Positions 8,218 through 18,153 of a stretch of DNA of 64,000 nt are shown one piece after another. Origin of the DNA: Cycloclasticus sp. (GTDB lineage Bacteria; Pseudomonadota; Gammaproteobacteria; Methylococcales; Cycloclasticaceae); the NCBI GenBank assembly GCA_002733135.1, contig NVUJ01000003.1:22018-86017 (forward strand). Reading direction: 5' to 3'. The position numbers and the translations under genes are program-made. Within the stretch, counting starts at the first letter, position 1; each line of letters begins with the position of its first letter. Under the pieces are notes generated by a model. That model searched no databases and was not told the DNA's origin. It saw nothing but the letters and a program-made list of their open reading frames with translations.

Positions 8218-10224
8218 TTAGCTAGACTTTAGTAAACTTTTCATCAAGGCCAAGTTTTCTTGGCCCTTTTTCTTTTGATCTTCGGGGTTTCGTTTATTAA
8301 CAGCTGCCCAGTCTAAATCTTGAACAGGCAGCTCAGTTAAAAATCGGCTTGGTTCTGTTGAGGTGATGTCGCCGTATTTTTTTCGTTGCGAACAATAACT
8401 GAAGGTGAGTTGTTTTTGTGCTCGAGTAATGCCAACGTAGGCGAGCCTGCGTTCTTCTTCAATTTGATCGGTGTCTATGCTGTTTTGGTGTGGCAGTATG
8501 CCTTCTTCCATGCCAATAAGGTAAACGTAAGGGAATTCGAGTCCTTTCGCTGCGTGGAGGGTCATTAGCTTAATTTGATCCGTTTCATCTTTTTCATTTC
8601 TTTCAAGGCTATCCAGTAACATCATGCGTGAAACGATGTCGCCCAGTGATCGTTCTTCTTGCGATCTTTTGGCGCTATTTTCAATCCACTTGATTAGCTC
8701 TAGTACATTATCAATTTTTCGTTCGGCTTGTTTGTCGCTGTTTGCGTGGGCTTTAATCCAGTCGTAGTAGTCAATGTGCTGAACCATTTCGTGCAGTATG
8801 GCGATGGGGTCTTCTTGTTGGGTTCTGTCAGACAACGCGACTATCCATTCACAAAATGAATATAATTTTTGATAAGTTCGCTCGTTGAGTTGCACTTTCA
8901 AACCCATTTCAAAACAAGCATTAAATAAGCTGATGCGCCTTTCGTTTGCGTAAAGCGCTAATTTCTCAACGGTTGTTGTGCCTATCTCCCTGCGCGGAGT
9001 GTTTATAACGCGAAGAAAAGCGCTGTTATCGTCGGGGTTGATGAGTAGCTTGATGTAGCTTAATACGTCTTTAATTTCTGTATGTGAGAAAAAAGAGGTA
9101 CCGCCGCTAATCTCATAAGGTAATGAGAGTTCACGTAGGCTTTTTTCTAATAACCGTGCTTGGTGGTTGCTGCGGTACAGAATAGCAAAGTCTGCATTAT
9201 TGGCGCGATGCTTGAATTTTAGGCGTGAGATTTCTGCTGCAATTTGTTGGGCTTCTGAAAATTCATCTTTACACTTTATGACGGTAATATTGTCGTCACC
9301 AATTATATTGCTCCACAGGTTCTTTTCGTATAAATGCGGGTTGTTGCTAATGAGTTGGTTGGCCGCTTTTAGAATGCGTTGATTGGAGCGGTAGTTTTGT
9401 TCTAGTTTTATGATTTCTAAGCGGGGGAAGTCTTTTTTTAATGTAAAAAGATTTTCTGGGTTGGCGCCACGCCAGGCATATATGGATTGGTCGTCGTCGC
9501 CTACCACGGTGAATTGGCCAACAGAACCAACTAAGTGCTTAAAAAATTCATATTGGGTTGTGTTGGTGTCTTGGTATTCATCGAGTAATAAGTAGCGGGT
9601 ACTGAGTTGCCACTTTTCTAATATGGCAGGGTGTTCGTTAAAGAGGGTTAGCGGCTTTAAGATAAGGTCGTCAAAATCAACGGCGTTGCATACGTGGTTA
9701 TATTGTTCATATTGTTCGTATAACGCAGCGGCAAATTGTTGTTGGGCATCTTCTGCTATCGACATCGCTTGTGCTGGTAATACAGCTTGGTTCTTCCAGC
9801 CTGATATTTGCCAAGATAACGGTGATATTTGAGCTTTGTCGAGTTGATGCTGACTGTTCTCTAGAATATCTTGAAGTACTTTTGTTTTGTCTTGTTCATC
9901 AAGAATACTAAGGTTTTTTTTCAGACCCAATGCTAGATATTCTTTACGTAGAACATCTAACCCTAGGGAATGAAATGTCGATATTCGGATACTTTGAGTT
10001 TTTTTAGAATAGCAGAGCTTGTCAACACGTGCCCTCATTTCTCGTGCGGCCTTATTGGTGAATGTAACGGCCGTAATGTGTTTAGCCTCAACGCCGGTAT
10101 TGATTAGGTGCGATATTTTTTCTGTAATAACACGTGTTTTACCACTGCCAGCACCTGCAATCACCAGTAATGGCGCGTCTGTCATTAAAACGGCTTTTTG
10201 TTGTTCTGGATTTAGCTTGCGCAC
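8218..10224 (-). CDS. rep: ATP-dependent DNA helicase Rep
   Basis: This 668-residue protein is close to the 673 residues of E. coli Rep. It is a superfamily 1A 3'-5' helicase that helps replication forks pass protein blocks and restarts stalled forks. The N-terminus reads RKLNPEQQKAV, followed by Walker A GAGSGKTRV, the motif Ia TFTNKAAREM segment, DEYQDTN, the GDDDQSIYAWRGA motif, LEQNYRS and the C-terminal VGITRAQKQL. The start is GTG at 10224, placing the Q motif as in Rep rather than UvrD; no strong ribosome binding site is visible. It is separate from comM, 71 bases upstream. Confidence 0.95.
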   Translation of the reverse strand: MRKLNPEQQKAVLMTDAPLLVIAGAGSGKTRVITEKISHLINTGVEAKHITAVTFTNKAAREMRARVDKLCYSKKTQSIRISTFHSLGLDVLRKEYLALGLKKNLSILDEQDKTKVLQDILENSQHQLDKAQISPLSWQISGWKNQAVLPAQAMSIAEDAQQQFAAALYEQYEQYNHVCNAVDFDDLILKPLTLFNEHPAILEKWQLSTRYLLLDEYQDTNTTQYEFFKHLVGSVGQFTVVGDDDQSIYAWRGANPENLFTLKKDFPRLEIIKLEQNYRSNQRILKAANQLISNNPHLYEKNLWSNIIGDDNITVIKCKDEFSEAQQIAAEISRLKFKHRANNADFAILYRSNHQARLLEKSLRELSLPYEISGGTSFFSHTEIKDVLSYIKLLINPDDNSAFLRVINTPRREIGTTTVEKLALYANERRISLFNACFEMGLKVQLNERTYQKLYSFCEWIVALSDRTQQEDPIAILHEMVQHIDYYDWIKAHANSDKQAERKIDNVLELIKWIENSAKRSQEERSLGDIVSRMMLLDSLERNEKDETDQIKLMTLHAAKGLEFPYVYLIGMEEGILPHQNSIDTDQIEEERRLAYVGITRAQKQLTFSYCSQRKKYGDITSTEPSRFLTELPVQDLDWAAVNKRNPEDQKKKGQENLALMKSLLKSS

Positions 10225-10295
10225 ATCAAATGGGAGGGTTAAAAGCGATGAAGAATTTTACTTCTTTTGCGCTGTCGTTTCAGTGCTTTTATTAA

Positions 10296-11810
10296 CTACA
10301 TGACGGCTTTATCCATTCGCCGATAACTGAGTGCTTCTGTTAAGTGGTGACGTTGTATATTAGTTTGCGCGTCCATGTCGGCAATGGTTCGAGAAACACG
10401 AAGAATTCGATGGTATGCGCGATGTGAAAGGCCTAATTTTTCAATCGCGTGTTCAAGTAAAGTGTGGTCGTCATCACTAATGCGGCAATGTTGTTTAATT
10501 TGCGGGGTGGATAAAAGATGGTTTGGCTGACCTTGGCGTTTAATGGCTTGCAACCGTGATTTACAAACACGCTGCGCTATGATGTGACTACTTTCCTCGC
10601 CTCCTGTGGATCCTTTTCGCAACACATCACTTGAGATGCGCGGTACTTCGATATGCATATCAATTCGGTCGAGCAAAGGGCCAGAAATTTTATGGCGATA
10701 ACGAGTAATTTGAGTGGGTGTACATTGACAACGTTGTGATGGGTCACCAAGGTATCCACAGGGGCAAGGGTTCATGGCCGCTATTAATTGGAATCGTGCC
10801 GGGAATTCAGTTTGGTGGTTGGCCCTAGAGATTGAAATTTTTCCGTTTTCGATGGGCTCGCGTAATACTTCTAAGACATTCCTATCAAATTCCGGTAATT
10901 CATCAAGAAATAATACACCGTTATGGGCCAACGACACTTCACCAGGTTTTGGATGGCTACCGCCACCAACCAGCGCAACGGCAGACGCGGTGTGATGTGG
11001 TGATCTGTATGGGGGTATTCGCCAGTGTGCGATATTAATTGGGTGGTAGCTTATTGAATACACGGATGCTGTTTCAACGGCTTCTCTTTCGTTAAGCGCA
11101 GGCATGATACTAGGTAATCTTGATGCTAGCATCGATTTGCCAGTGCCGGGTGGGCCGAGCATAAGTAAGCTATGATTTCCTGATGCAGCTATTTCTAGTG
11201 CGCGTTTAACGTGTTGTTGTCCGTGTACGTCTGAAAAGTCAGCTAAGGATGTTGTTTCAATCTTTGATGTGATTGATTGAGAATAAGAGAGGATGGTTTG
11301 TTTGCCGCGTATATGCGCGCAAATATCTAGTAAGTGCTTAATGCCCAAAATTTCAACGTTTGAAATTAATGAGGCTTCTTCTTGGTTATGTTCGGGTAGG
11401 CAAAGCGTGCGTTTGTCCGATTGGCAAGCAATGGCACAAGGCAGTGCACCTTGAATGGGTCTTAGTTGGCCGCCTAGAGATAGTTCACCTAAAAATTCGT
11501 AGTTGAGAAGTGTGTCTTTTGGAATTTGGCCCGATGCAGCCAAGATACTCAACGCGATGGGTAAGTCGAAACGCCCGCCTTCTTTAGGTAAGTCAGCGGG
11601 CGCTAAATTAATGGTTATTCGCTTAGCAGGGAATTCGAATTGACAGTTTATGATTGCGCTACGAACCCGGTCTTTACTTTCCTTTACCGCGGCTTCAGGC
11701 AGGCCAACAATATTTAAACTGGGCAATCCATTGGCAAGGTGTGCTTCAACGGTGACGAGTGGGGCATTGATGCCGGCGCAACTTCGGCTATAGATGGTGG
11801 CGAGAGACAT
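10296..11810 (-). CDS. comM: YifB/ComM family AAA+ ATPase (Mg-chelatase-like)
   Basis: This 504-residue protein matches the ComM/YifB family, a hexameric helicase that promotes branch migration of incoming DNA during natural transformation. It has the Lon-like N-terminal substrate domain (VTVEAHLANGLPS), the AAA+ Walker A GPPGTGKSMLA, Walker B FLDELPEF, and the zinc-like cysteine region MNPCPCGYLGDPSQRCQC. The C-terminal segment LSHRAYHRILRVSRTIADM is typical of Mg-chelatase-related proteins. It lies just downstream of ubiK on the same strand, a common gammaproteobacterial pairing. Confidence 0.93.
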   Translation of the reverse strand: MSLATIYSRSCAGINAPLVTVEAHLANGLPSLNIVGLPEAAVKESKDRVRSAIINCQFEFPAKRITINLAPADLPKEGGRFDLPIALSILAASGQIPKDTLLNYEFLGELSLGGQLRPIQGALPCAIACQSDKRTLCLPEHNQEEASLISNVEILGIKHLLDICAHIRGKQTILSYSQSITSKIETTSLADFSDVHGQQHVKRALEIAASGNHSLLMLGPPGTGKSMLASRLPSIMPALNEREAVETASVYSISYHPINIAHWRIPPYRSPHHTASAVALVGGGSHPKPGEVSLAHNGVLFLDELPEFDRNVLEVLREPIENGKISISRANHQTEFPARFQLIAAMNPCPCGYLGDPSQRCQCTPTQITRYRHKISGPLLDRIDMHIEVPRISSDVLRKGSTGGEESSHIIAQRVCKSRLQAIKRQGQPNHLLSTPQIKQHCRISDDDHTLLEHAIEKLGLSHRAYHRILRVSRTIADMDAQTNIQRHHLTEALSYRRMDKAVM

Positions 11811-11845
11811 GGAATCCTTTCCTTAAGCTCATGTGTTAGAGGAGG

Positions 11846-12091
11846 TTATTTTATAGAGGTTTTCAACTCAGTGATAATTTTTTCTAAAGCATATAGTTTT
11901 TCTCTGGTGCGAGCTAATACAGCGTTTTGCGTATCAAATTCCTCACGTGTCACTAAATCTAATTTAACAAATTGCTGTTGCAAGACGCTCTTAAAATTTT
12001 TTTCTACGTCATCTTTTATATTGCCAAGCCCGTCGGGCAATTGACCAGTTAAAGACTTTGCGAGTTGTTCAATGTTGTGTAAATCAATCAT
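11846..12091 (-). CDS. ubiK: Ubiquinone biosynthesis accessory factor UbiK (BMFP family)
   Basis: This 81-residue protein matches the YqiC/UbiK family. It is mostly helical with a C-terminal coiled coil (FDTQNAVLARTREKLYALEK) and an amphipathic N-terminus. UbiK binds UbiJ and lipids and aids late ubiquinone steps. The ATG at 12091 begins MIDLHNIEQLAK, the normal family N-terminus; the open frame extends a further 31 codons without family likeness. It is followed by comM 35 bases downstream. Confidence 0.87.
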   Translation of the reverse strand: MIDLHNIEQLAKSLTGQLPDGLGNIKDDVEKNFKSVLQQQFVKLDLVTREEFDTQNAVLARTREKLYALEKIITELKTSIK

Positions 12092-12314
12092 ATTAAATAG
12101 TTTAAACGATTTAGCTAGGTTTTGACGAATAGCTGATAAAAAGATATTTGCACCAATTCGGCGCAATAAACAGCTACATTGCATTGATGCGGTGCAATAG
12201 TTCGTTGTAAAAATGCAAAAAAAGCCGTATCGTTACGCTACACAAAATTTAATCATTCGTTGTTTAAGTGAAATTGAAAATTAAGTGTTATTAACTAAAA
12301 CTCAGGAGTTAAAA

Positions 12315-12974
12315 ATGAAATTATTTAAAACAACTGCAATTGCCGGCTTGTTAGTAGCTTCAGGTGCAGCAAGTGCTTTAGAACTAAGCGGCAACGTTGC
12401 TTTAACTACAGACTATATCTGGCGTGGTATTTCTCAAACAGGTGCAGACCCAGCAATCCAAGGTGGTTTTGATGCTGATTTAGGTAATGGTTTATACGCT
12501 GGTGTTTGGGCGTCAAACGTAGACTTTGATGACGATGCAAGCATCGAAGTTGATGTTTATGGCGGTTGGGCTGGCGAATTCAATGGCGTAGGTGTTGATG
12601 TGGGTTACATTCATTACCACTATCCAAGCGAAACATACCAACTTGATGAAATCTATGTTGGTTTATCTTATGGTCCTGTTAGCTTTACACAGTACTTCGA
12701 CTTAAGTCTTGATAATGATGACGAGTTAGGTGACTACTCAGATTTAGGTCTAGACCTTGGTGAATATAACGGTGTTGCTTTATCTGCGCATGCTGGATAT
12801 TACAATGTTGATAGCAATGTTGGCGGAGATGATTACTGGGATTATAAATTGGCGGTTTCTACATCAATGTTCAGCGTTGATTGGGAATTAGCTGTTACGG
12901 GTACTGATGAAAATACATCAGACGGTGACGCAGCTGATGATACAGTGATCTTAACTGTGTCTAAGTCGCTATAA
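12315..12974 (+). CDS. TorF family putative porin
   Basis: This 219-residue outer-membrane protein has a clear signal peptide (MKLFKTTAIAGLLVASGAASA, cleaved after ASA). The mature part begins with ELSGNVALTTDYIWRGISQT, the hallmark of the TIGR02001/TorF family. The rest alternates short beta-strands with acidic loops, as expected for a small barrel. An AGGAG ribosome binding site lies 8 bases before the ATG. A strong terminator follows at 12998. Members often sit beside glnK-amtB, as here, so a role in nitrogen-compound uptake is possible but unproven. Confidence 0.88.
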   Translation: MKLFKTTAIAGLLVASGAASALELSGNVALTTDYIWRGISQTGADPAIQGGFDADLGNGLYAGVWASNVDFDDDASIEVDVYGGWAGEFNGVGVDVGYIHYHYPSETYQLDEIYVGLSYGPVSFTQYFDLSLDNDDELGDYSDLGLDLGEYNGVALSAHAGYYNVDSNVGGDDYWDYKLAVSTSMFSVDWELAVTGTDENTSDGDAADDTVILTVSKSL

Positions 12975-12997
12975 GTTAAACGTTTATTCGTTTTAAA

Positions 12998-13025
12998 AAC
13001 GCCCCTTTTTGAGGGGCGTTTTTTT
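12998..13025 (+). terminator. Rho-independent terminator after the porin gene
   Basis: AACGCCCC and GGGGCGTT form an 8-bp stem with a 7-base loop, followed by a T run. It lies 24 bases after the porin stop. Confidence 0.93.
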
Positions 13026-13070
13026 ATGCGTGTCATAAAACGAATATATAAATAGAATGCAAGAACAAGC

Positions 13071-13085
13071 GCACCACCATTGTGC
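13071..13085 (+). promoter_or_regulatory. Probable NtrC binding site
   Basis: GCACCACCATTGTGC matches the NtrC half-site pattern GCAC-N7-GTGC. It lies about 90 bases upstream of the sigma54 promoter, the usual enhancer position for glnK-amtB. Confidence 0.6.
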
Positions 13086-13158
13086 GAATTGGGTTTTTGA
13101 TACATTAAATCTAGATAAAAATTTACATAACTAGTTGATAACATTAAATTTTATATAG

Positions 13159-13176
13159 TTGGCACATAGTATGCAA
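13159..13176 (+). promoter_or_regulatory. Sigma54 promoter of glnK-amtB
   Basis: TTGGCACATAGTATGCAA has GG and GC dinucleotides separated by exactly 10 bases, as at -24/-12, and agrees with TGGCAC-N5-TTGCA except for the first base of the second block. It lies 45 bases before glnK. Together with the NtrC-like site it predicts induction under nitrogen limitation. Confidence 0.82.
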
Positions 13177-13205
13177 TAGTGCTGTTGTCAATAAGACATT
13201 TTTAA

Positions 13206-13559
<354 letters not shown>

Positions 13560-13583
13560 ATAAATAAAAAAGAGGATATAAAC

Positions 13584-14873
13584 GTGGATATTAACGCGAA
13601 TAATATATTGGAATTGCAATACGCAGTCGATACCTTTTACTTTTTGGTATGTGGCGCGCTAGTAATGTGGATGGCAGCTGGTTTCTCGATGTTAGAGGCT
13701 GGGCTTGTTCGTTCAAAAAATACAGCAGAAATTTTAACCAAGAACGTTGCGCTATTCGCAATTTCTTGCATCATGTACTTAGTATATGGCTATGAAATTA
13801 TGTACGGTGGCGGTGCTATGTTGAGCGGAATTGAGCTTGACGGCGCAGCAACAGCCGATGCATTAACGGCAACAGTGTTAGCAGAATCGCAAGAAGCTGG
13901 CTTTGATGGCGGTTCTGTTTATTCAAATGCATCAGACTTCTTCTTCCAAGTTGTATTCGTTGCAACGGCGATGTCTATCGTGTCAGGCGCGGTTGCTGAA
14001 CGTATGAAGCTTTGGTCATTCTTAGCGTTTGCTGTTGTGATGACCGGTGTTATCTATCCTATGGAAGGCGCATGGACATGGAATGGTGATGATGTTTTCG
14101 GCCTGTATAACCTTGGAGACCTTGGCTTCTCAGATTTTGCGGGCTCAGGCATTGTGCATATGGCCGGTGCAGCAGCAGCCTTAGCTGGCGTTTTATTGTT
14201 GGGCGCTCGTAAAGGCAAATATGGCCCGAATGGTGAAATTAACCCAATTACAGGTGCAAACTTACCATTAGCAACATTAGGTACATTTATTTTGTGGATG
14301 GGATGGTTTGGTTTTAACGGCGGTTCTGTACTTAAATTAGGTGATATTGCTAGTGCAAACTCAGTAGCGATGGTGTTCTTAAACACAAATGCAGCCGCAG
14401 CTGGTGGCGCAATGGGTGCGTTAATTCTTGCTCGTCTATTGTTCGGCAAAGCTGATTTAACCATGCTGTTAAATGGCGCATTAGCTGGCCTTGTAGCGAT
14501 TACGGCGGAGCCTTCAACGCCAACAGCGCTTCAAGCAACATTGTTTGGTGCAGCCGGTGGCGCATTGGTTGTATTCTCAATCGTAGCGTTAGATAAAATG
14601 AAAATTGATGATCCAGTGGGTGCTATTTCAGTACACGGCACCTGTGGCTTGTTAGGTCTTCTATTAGTACCTTTAACAAATGATGGCGTGAGCTTCTCTG
14701 GTCAATTGATCGGTGCAGCAACGATCTTTGTTTGGGTGTTTGGTGCAAGCTTCATCGTTTGGGGGATACTGAAAGCTGTGATGGGAATTCGTGTATCAGC
14801 TGAAGAAGAGTACGAAGGTGTTGATTTAAGTGAATGTGGACTGGAAGCATATCCAGAGTTTACTAATAAGTAG
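13584..14873 (+). CDS. amtB: Ammonium transporter
   Basis: This 429-residue protein has about eleven membrane segments and belongs to the Amt/Rh family. Conserved segments are MLEAGLVRSKN, the FFFQVVFVATAMSIVSGAVAERM stretch lining the recruitment site, GSGIVHMAGAAAALAG with the first pore His, and ISVHGTCGLLGLL with the second. There is no typical signal peptide. The start annotated at 13584 is GTG, 9 bases after an AGAGGA box. It is cotranscribed with glnK and ended by a terminator. Confidence 0.96.
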   Translation: MDINANNILELQYAVDTFYFLVCGALVMWMAAGFSMLEAGLVRSKNTAEILTKNVALFAISCIMYLVYGYEIMYGGGAMLSGIELDGAATADALTATVLAESQEAGFDGGSVYSNASDFFFQVVFVATAMSIVSGAVAERMKLWSFLAFAVVMTGVIYPMEGAWTWNGDDVFGLYNLGDLGFSDFAGSGIVHMAGAAAALAGVLLLGARKGKYGPNGEINPITGANLPLATLGTFILWMGWFGFNGGSVLKLGDIASANSVAMVFLNTNAAAAGGAMGALILARLLFGKADLTMLLNGALAGLVAITAEPSTPTALQATLFGAAGGALVVFSIVALDKMKIDDPVGAISVHGTCGLLGLLLVPLTNDGVSFSGQLIGAATIFVWVFGASFIVWGILKAVMGIRVSAEEEYEGVDLSECGLEAYPEFTNK

Positions 14874-14892
14874 AGCCACACTTTAAGCAGTT

Positions 14893-14920
14893 AAAAAAGG
14901 GCGCCTAGGCGCCCTTTTTT
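14893..14920 (+). terminator. Rho-independent terminator after amtB
   Basis: GGGCGCC and GGCGCCC form a near-perfect stem around TA, flanked by A and T runs. The 186 bases between this point and pilG are AT-rich and hold no gene; they probably contain the pil-chp promoter. Confidence 0.93.
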
Positions 14921-15106
14921 ATTGGGTTATTAAGAAGAGCTCAAGAAGAGACGTGAATATTAGAATTTAAAAGTGTGACGTAGTTAACAAAAAAATAAGA
15001 AATAAAAGTATTTTGACTATTCTGAACTATTCTTAATTTACGTATTTTTGAGTTTCTTAATTTGCAAACTCATTTAATTTTTAAGGAATTATTGGACCTA
15101 TTATTT

Positions 15107-15487
15107 ATGAAAATTATGTTAATCGATGACAGTAAGACGATAAGAAAATCTGTCGAGTTATACATGAAAGAGTCAGGGTACGAAATTATTTTGGCCACTG
15201 ATGGCTATGAAGCATTATGCAAAATATCTGAGCACCATCCCGATTTAATATTTGTCGACATTACAATGCCGCGTTTAGACGGCTATCAAACTTGCGCACT
15301 GATTAAACAAAATCATCGGTATAAACATATTCCGGTGTTGATGCTTTCAAGCAAAGGTGGTTTGTTTGATAAAGCGAAGGGGCGAGTCGTGGGTGCAGAT
15401 GACTACCTTACCAAGCCCTTTACTAAAGAAGGCTTACTAGAAACGATTGGTCGTTTCGACCAAAAGCAGAGTTTGGCTGCCAACTAA
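15107..15487 (+). CDS. pilG: Twitching motility response regulator PilG
   Basis: This 126-residue stand-alone receiver domain begins KIMLIDDSKTIRKSVE. The phospho-acceptor Asp lies in LIFVDITMPRLDGYQTCALIK, with LMLSSK and DDYLTKPFTKE completing the switch residues. Wording and order match PilG, which promotes pilus extension. The ATG at 15107 gives the family N-terminus. TTG at 15092 is closer to an AAGGA box and could be the true start. Confidence 0.92.
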   Translation: MKIMLIDDSKTIRKSVELYMKESGYEIILATDGYEALCKISEHHPDLIFVDITMPRLDGYQTCALIKQNHRYKHIPVLMLSSKGGLFDKAKGRVVGADDYLTKPFTKEGLLETIGRFDQKQSLAAN

Positions 15488-15509
15488 TAAATTAACGGAG
15501 AGAACGCTT

Positions 15510-15872
15510 ATGTCACGTATTTTAGTTATTGATGATTCACCAACAGAGTTACATATTATTACAAAAATGTTGGAAAAAAATGGTCATGAATTTATTACAG
15601 CGAGTGATGGGGATGAAGGCATTATTGTTGCGAAACAAGAAAAACCTGATCTTATAATTATGGATGTCGTGATGCCAAATTTAAATGGTTTTAAAGCGAC
15701 AAGAAGCCTTACTAGGGATGGGGAAACTAAACATATTCCTGTTGTTATCTTAAGCAGTAAATCAATGCCTACCGACAAGCTTTGGGGTGAGAAGCAAGGC
15801 GCAAAAGATTACTTGTTTAAGCCCGTTGATGAATCTTTACTCATGCAAGCCATTGTACGGTTGGTAGCGTAA
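15510..15872 (+). CDS. pilH: Twitching motility response regulator PilH
   Basis: This 120-residue single receiver domain starts SRILVIDDSPTELHI. The Asp is in LIIMDVVMPNLNGFKATR, and VVILSSKSMPTDKLWGEKQGAKDYLFKPV is the PilH-type C-terminal half. It lies 22 bases after pilG with an ACGGAGAG ribosome binding site. In Pseudomonas, PilH acts with PilG to balance pilus extension and retraction. The open frame upstream to 15447 overlaps pilG and is not needed. Confidence 0.93.
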   Translation: MSRILVIDDSPTELHIITKMLEKNGHEFITASDGDEGIIVAKQEKPDLIIMDVVMPNLNGFKATRSLTRDGETKHIPVVILSSKSMPTDKLWGEKQGAKDYLFKPVDESLLMQAIVRLVA

Positions 15873-15876
15873 ACCG

Positions 15877-16431
15877 ATGAGTGCTTCAGCGAAAAAAGTT
15901 ATCCCTTTTGAAACTGTTGAATCAATGGATCAGCAGTATTTAAAAGCACGAGATAAACTAGTGCAAGTTGAAAACTTATCAACCGGAACTAAAGTAGTGA
16001 GAGTGGGTGTTGCTAATTTTAGGTTTGCGTTAGAGGTTGGGTTAGCTGTAGAGACCATTAGGTATAAAGTGCCTCAAGTAATTCCACGCTCTTACCCTTG
16101 GATGCTTGGTTTGATTGAATTGCGCGGCGAAGTGATTCCTGTTGTTGATTTTGCAGCATTTAACAACCAAGGAAAAACGAGCATAGATAAAAGCTGTCGT
16201 CTTTTGATAGTTCGTCAAGAGCAAGCAGTATATGCAATGTTAGTGAACAGTGTGTCTGCAGTGACAGAGGTCAATGATTTTTTTGATCAAAAAGATAAAA
16301 CAGCTCCAAAAGTACCGTCAGGTATTTCAATAAAATTCGATCAATGGGTGGAAATAGAAGGTGAAAAAATACACTTTTTAGATTTGCATGCCTTAGGAAA
16401 TCAAGCTGATTTTCTAAAAATAACGTTTTAA
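15877..16431 (+). CDS. pilI: CheW-like adaptor PilI
   Basis: This 184-residue protein has a CheW domain: VGVANFRFALEV, VPRSYPWMLGLIELRGEVIPVVDF and the C-terminal ISIKFDQWVEIEGEKIHFLDLHAL. It couples the receptor PilJ to the kinase ChpA. It starts 4 bases after pilH and is followed by pilJ, in the Pseudomonas order. Confidence 0.9.
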   Translation: MSASAKKVIPFETVESMDQQYLKARDKLVQVENLSTGTKVVRVGVANFRFALEVGLAVETIRYKVPQVIPRSYPWMLGLIELRGEVIPVVDFAAFNNQGKTSIDKSCRLLIVRQEQAVYAMLVNSVSAVTEVNDFFDQKDKTAPKVPSGISIKFDQWVEIEGEKIHFLDLHALGNQADFLKITF

Positions 16432-16456
16432 ATTTAATTAATTAAGGAATAAGAAA

Positions 16457-18115
16457 ATGGCTACTAGAAATTCTTCAAAAATCGATATGTTGTTTGTATA
16501 TGGTACGTTATTGGTGGTATTTTTAGCCGCCACTATTACGTCGTTTTTATATGTTAATAGGTTGGGTAACTATGATACTGAGTATCTAGAAGCTGCATTT
16601 AACATTGGTGTGATATCTCAATCAGTTATACCTTTAGCCAAAGAAGGTGCTGCGGGTAACGCAGTTGTTGCTAAGCAATTGGCTGATAAGGGACGACATC
16701 TTGTGGCCTTTGCTGAGAAATTTTCAAATGGTAACTCTGCAACAAGCTTACCTCCATTGCCTAAGAACTTAAGAAAACTAGCCAAGAGTATTATTTTTAA
16801 AGCGACAACTATTTCAGATAATTTGCTAGTGGTTCAAAAAAGATACGTTGACCAACCTAGTATTGCTGCAAAAGCGAGTCGAATAATTGATACGCAAGGT
16901 AAAGCATTTGTAGAGGATCTAGAAAAGGTTAATAAAGAAATTAAAAAAGGCACAACGCATCCTTATATGCTTGTTGGCCACGTTGACCATTCATTAACGG
17001 TTACATTGGGGCTGGCTACATTATTATTCTTAATTCTAATGGGCGACCATTTGATTAGAAGCAGTCGGGCACAAGAAAAAGAAGCGCAAAAAGCGTTTGA
17101 TGAAAACCAAGATGCTATTTTAAATTTACTTGATGATATCTCGAGTTTGGCTGATGGTGACTTATCGAAAGAGGTTAGGGTGTCCGAAGATATTACGGGG
17201 GCTATTGCCGACTCCATTAACTATACGGTGGAAGAATTACGTGCTTTGGTTTCTACAATTCAGGGGTCAGCTGACCAAGTGACGGATACAACGTCTAGAA
17301 CAGAGGTTTTAACTAAATCTTTAGCTGAAACAAACAACGTGAATGAAAAAAGGATTTCTGAAACTAACGTCACGGTTTCTAATGTTGCTGCAGACGTACA
17401 GGCGATGTCTGTGAATGCTGAAGAAGCATCTAAAATGGCAACAAGTTCAGCCGAGATTGCGAAAGAAGGTGCGCAAGTTGTCAAGGAATCTATTGATTCA
17501 ATGAATAATGTTCGGGAACAAATTCAAGAAACATCTAAACGGATTAAAAGGTTGGGTGAAAGCTCGCAAGAAATTGGTGATATCTTGGAAATTATTAGTG
17601 ATATTGCGGATCAAACCAATTTGTTGGCGCTAAACGCTGCTATGCAAGCTGCGATGGCAGGTGAAGCAGGTCGTGGTTTCGCTGTTGTTGCCGATGAAGT
17701 GCAACGACTTGCTGAACGTTCAAGTCAAGCTACGCACCAAATTGATGGGTTGATTAAAACTATTCAGGCTGATACCAGTGAAGCGATTCAATCAATGGAA
17801 TCGAGTACTACGGAGGTGGTGTTTGGTTCAGATAAAATTGAAGCTGCGGGTGAATCTTTGGGTAAGATTGAAGCTAACTCAGTTAAATTATCAGACAATA
17901 TTTCGGAATTATCAGCACAAGCTAAAATTCAATCAGAACGAACCATTGCTATTAGCGCAACCATGGGAACTGTTCACAGTGCGACGACAAAATCGGCGGA
18001 AGAAACACGTGAAACGGCTTCATTAATTGGACAGTTAGGTGCTTTGTCAGCAACGTTAAAAGAATCTGTAAGTGGTTTTACATTACCAGGCGACGAAAGT
18101 GCAGAAGCTTCATAG
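16457..18115 (+). CDS. pilJ: Type IV pilus methyl-accepting chemotaxis protein PilJ
   Basis: This 552-residue receptor has transmembrane helices at about residues 12-30 and 177-192, a periplasmic sensing region between them, a HAMP-like segment, and the long signalling coiled coil. The tip sequence [19 protein letters not shown] followed by [20 protein letters not shown] is the conserved kinase-contact hairpin, in the AAMQAAMAG variant typical of PilJ. The predicted role is surface or pilus-state sensing upstream of ChpA. Confidence 0.93.
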   Translation: MATRNSSKIDMLFVYGTLLVVFLAATITSFLYVNRLGNYDTEYLEAAFNIGVISQSVIPLAKEGAAGNAVVAKQLADKGRHLVAFAEKFSNGNSATSLPPLPKNLRKLAKSIIFKATTISDNLLVVQKRYVDQPSIAAKASRIIDTQGKAFVEDLEKVNKEIKKGTTHPYMLVGHVDHSLTVTLGLATLLFLILMGDHLIRSSRAQEKEAQKAFDENQDAILNLLDDISSLADGDLSKEVRVSEDITGAIADSINYTVEELRALVSTIQGSADQVTDTTSRTEVLTKSLAETNNVNEKRISETNVTVSNVAADVQAMSVNAEEASKMATSSAEIAKEGAQVVKESIDSMNNVREQIQETSKRIKRLGESSQEIGDILEIISDIADQTNLLALNAAMQAAMAGEAGRGFAVVADEVQRLAERSSQATHQIDGLIKTIQADTSEAIQSMESSTTEVVFGSDKIEAAGESLGKIEANSVKLSDNISELSAQAKIQSERTIAISATMGTVHSATTKSAEETRETASLIGQLGALSATLKESVSGFTLPGDESAEAS

Positions 18116-18153
18116 CGATATATAAAAAGCATAAAAAAGACAACTGAATAGGA

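Noticed and set aside
7800..8232. Short frames around the cytochrome c5 end and the 8.0-8.2 kb gap
   Set aside because: They overlap the conserved c5 gene, or contain only the repeated intergenic element, without ribosome binding sites or protein-like sequence.
14054..14464. 136-codon frame antisense to amtB
   Set aside because: It lies inside the conserved amtB gene on the other strand, is Pro/Ala-rich and has no family likeness.
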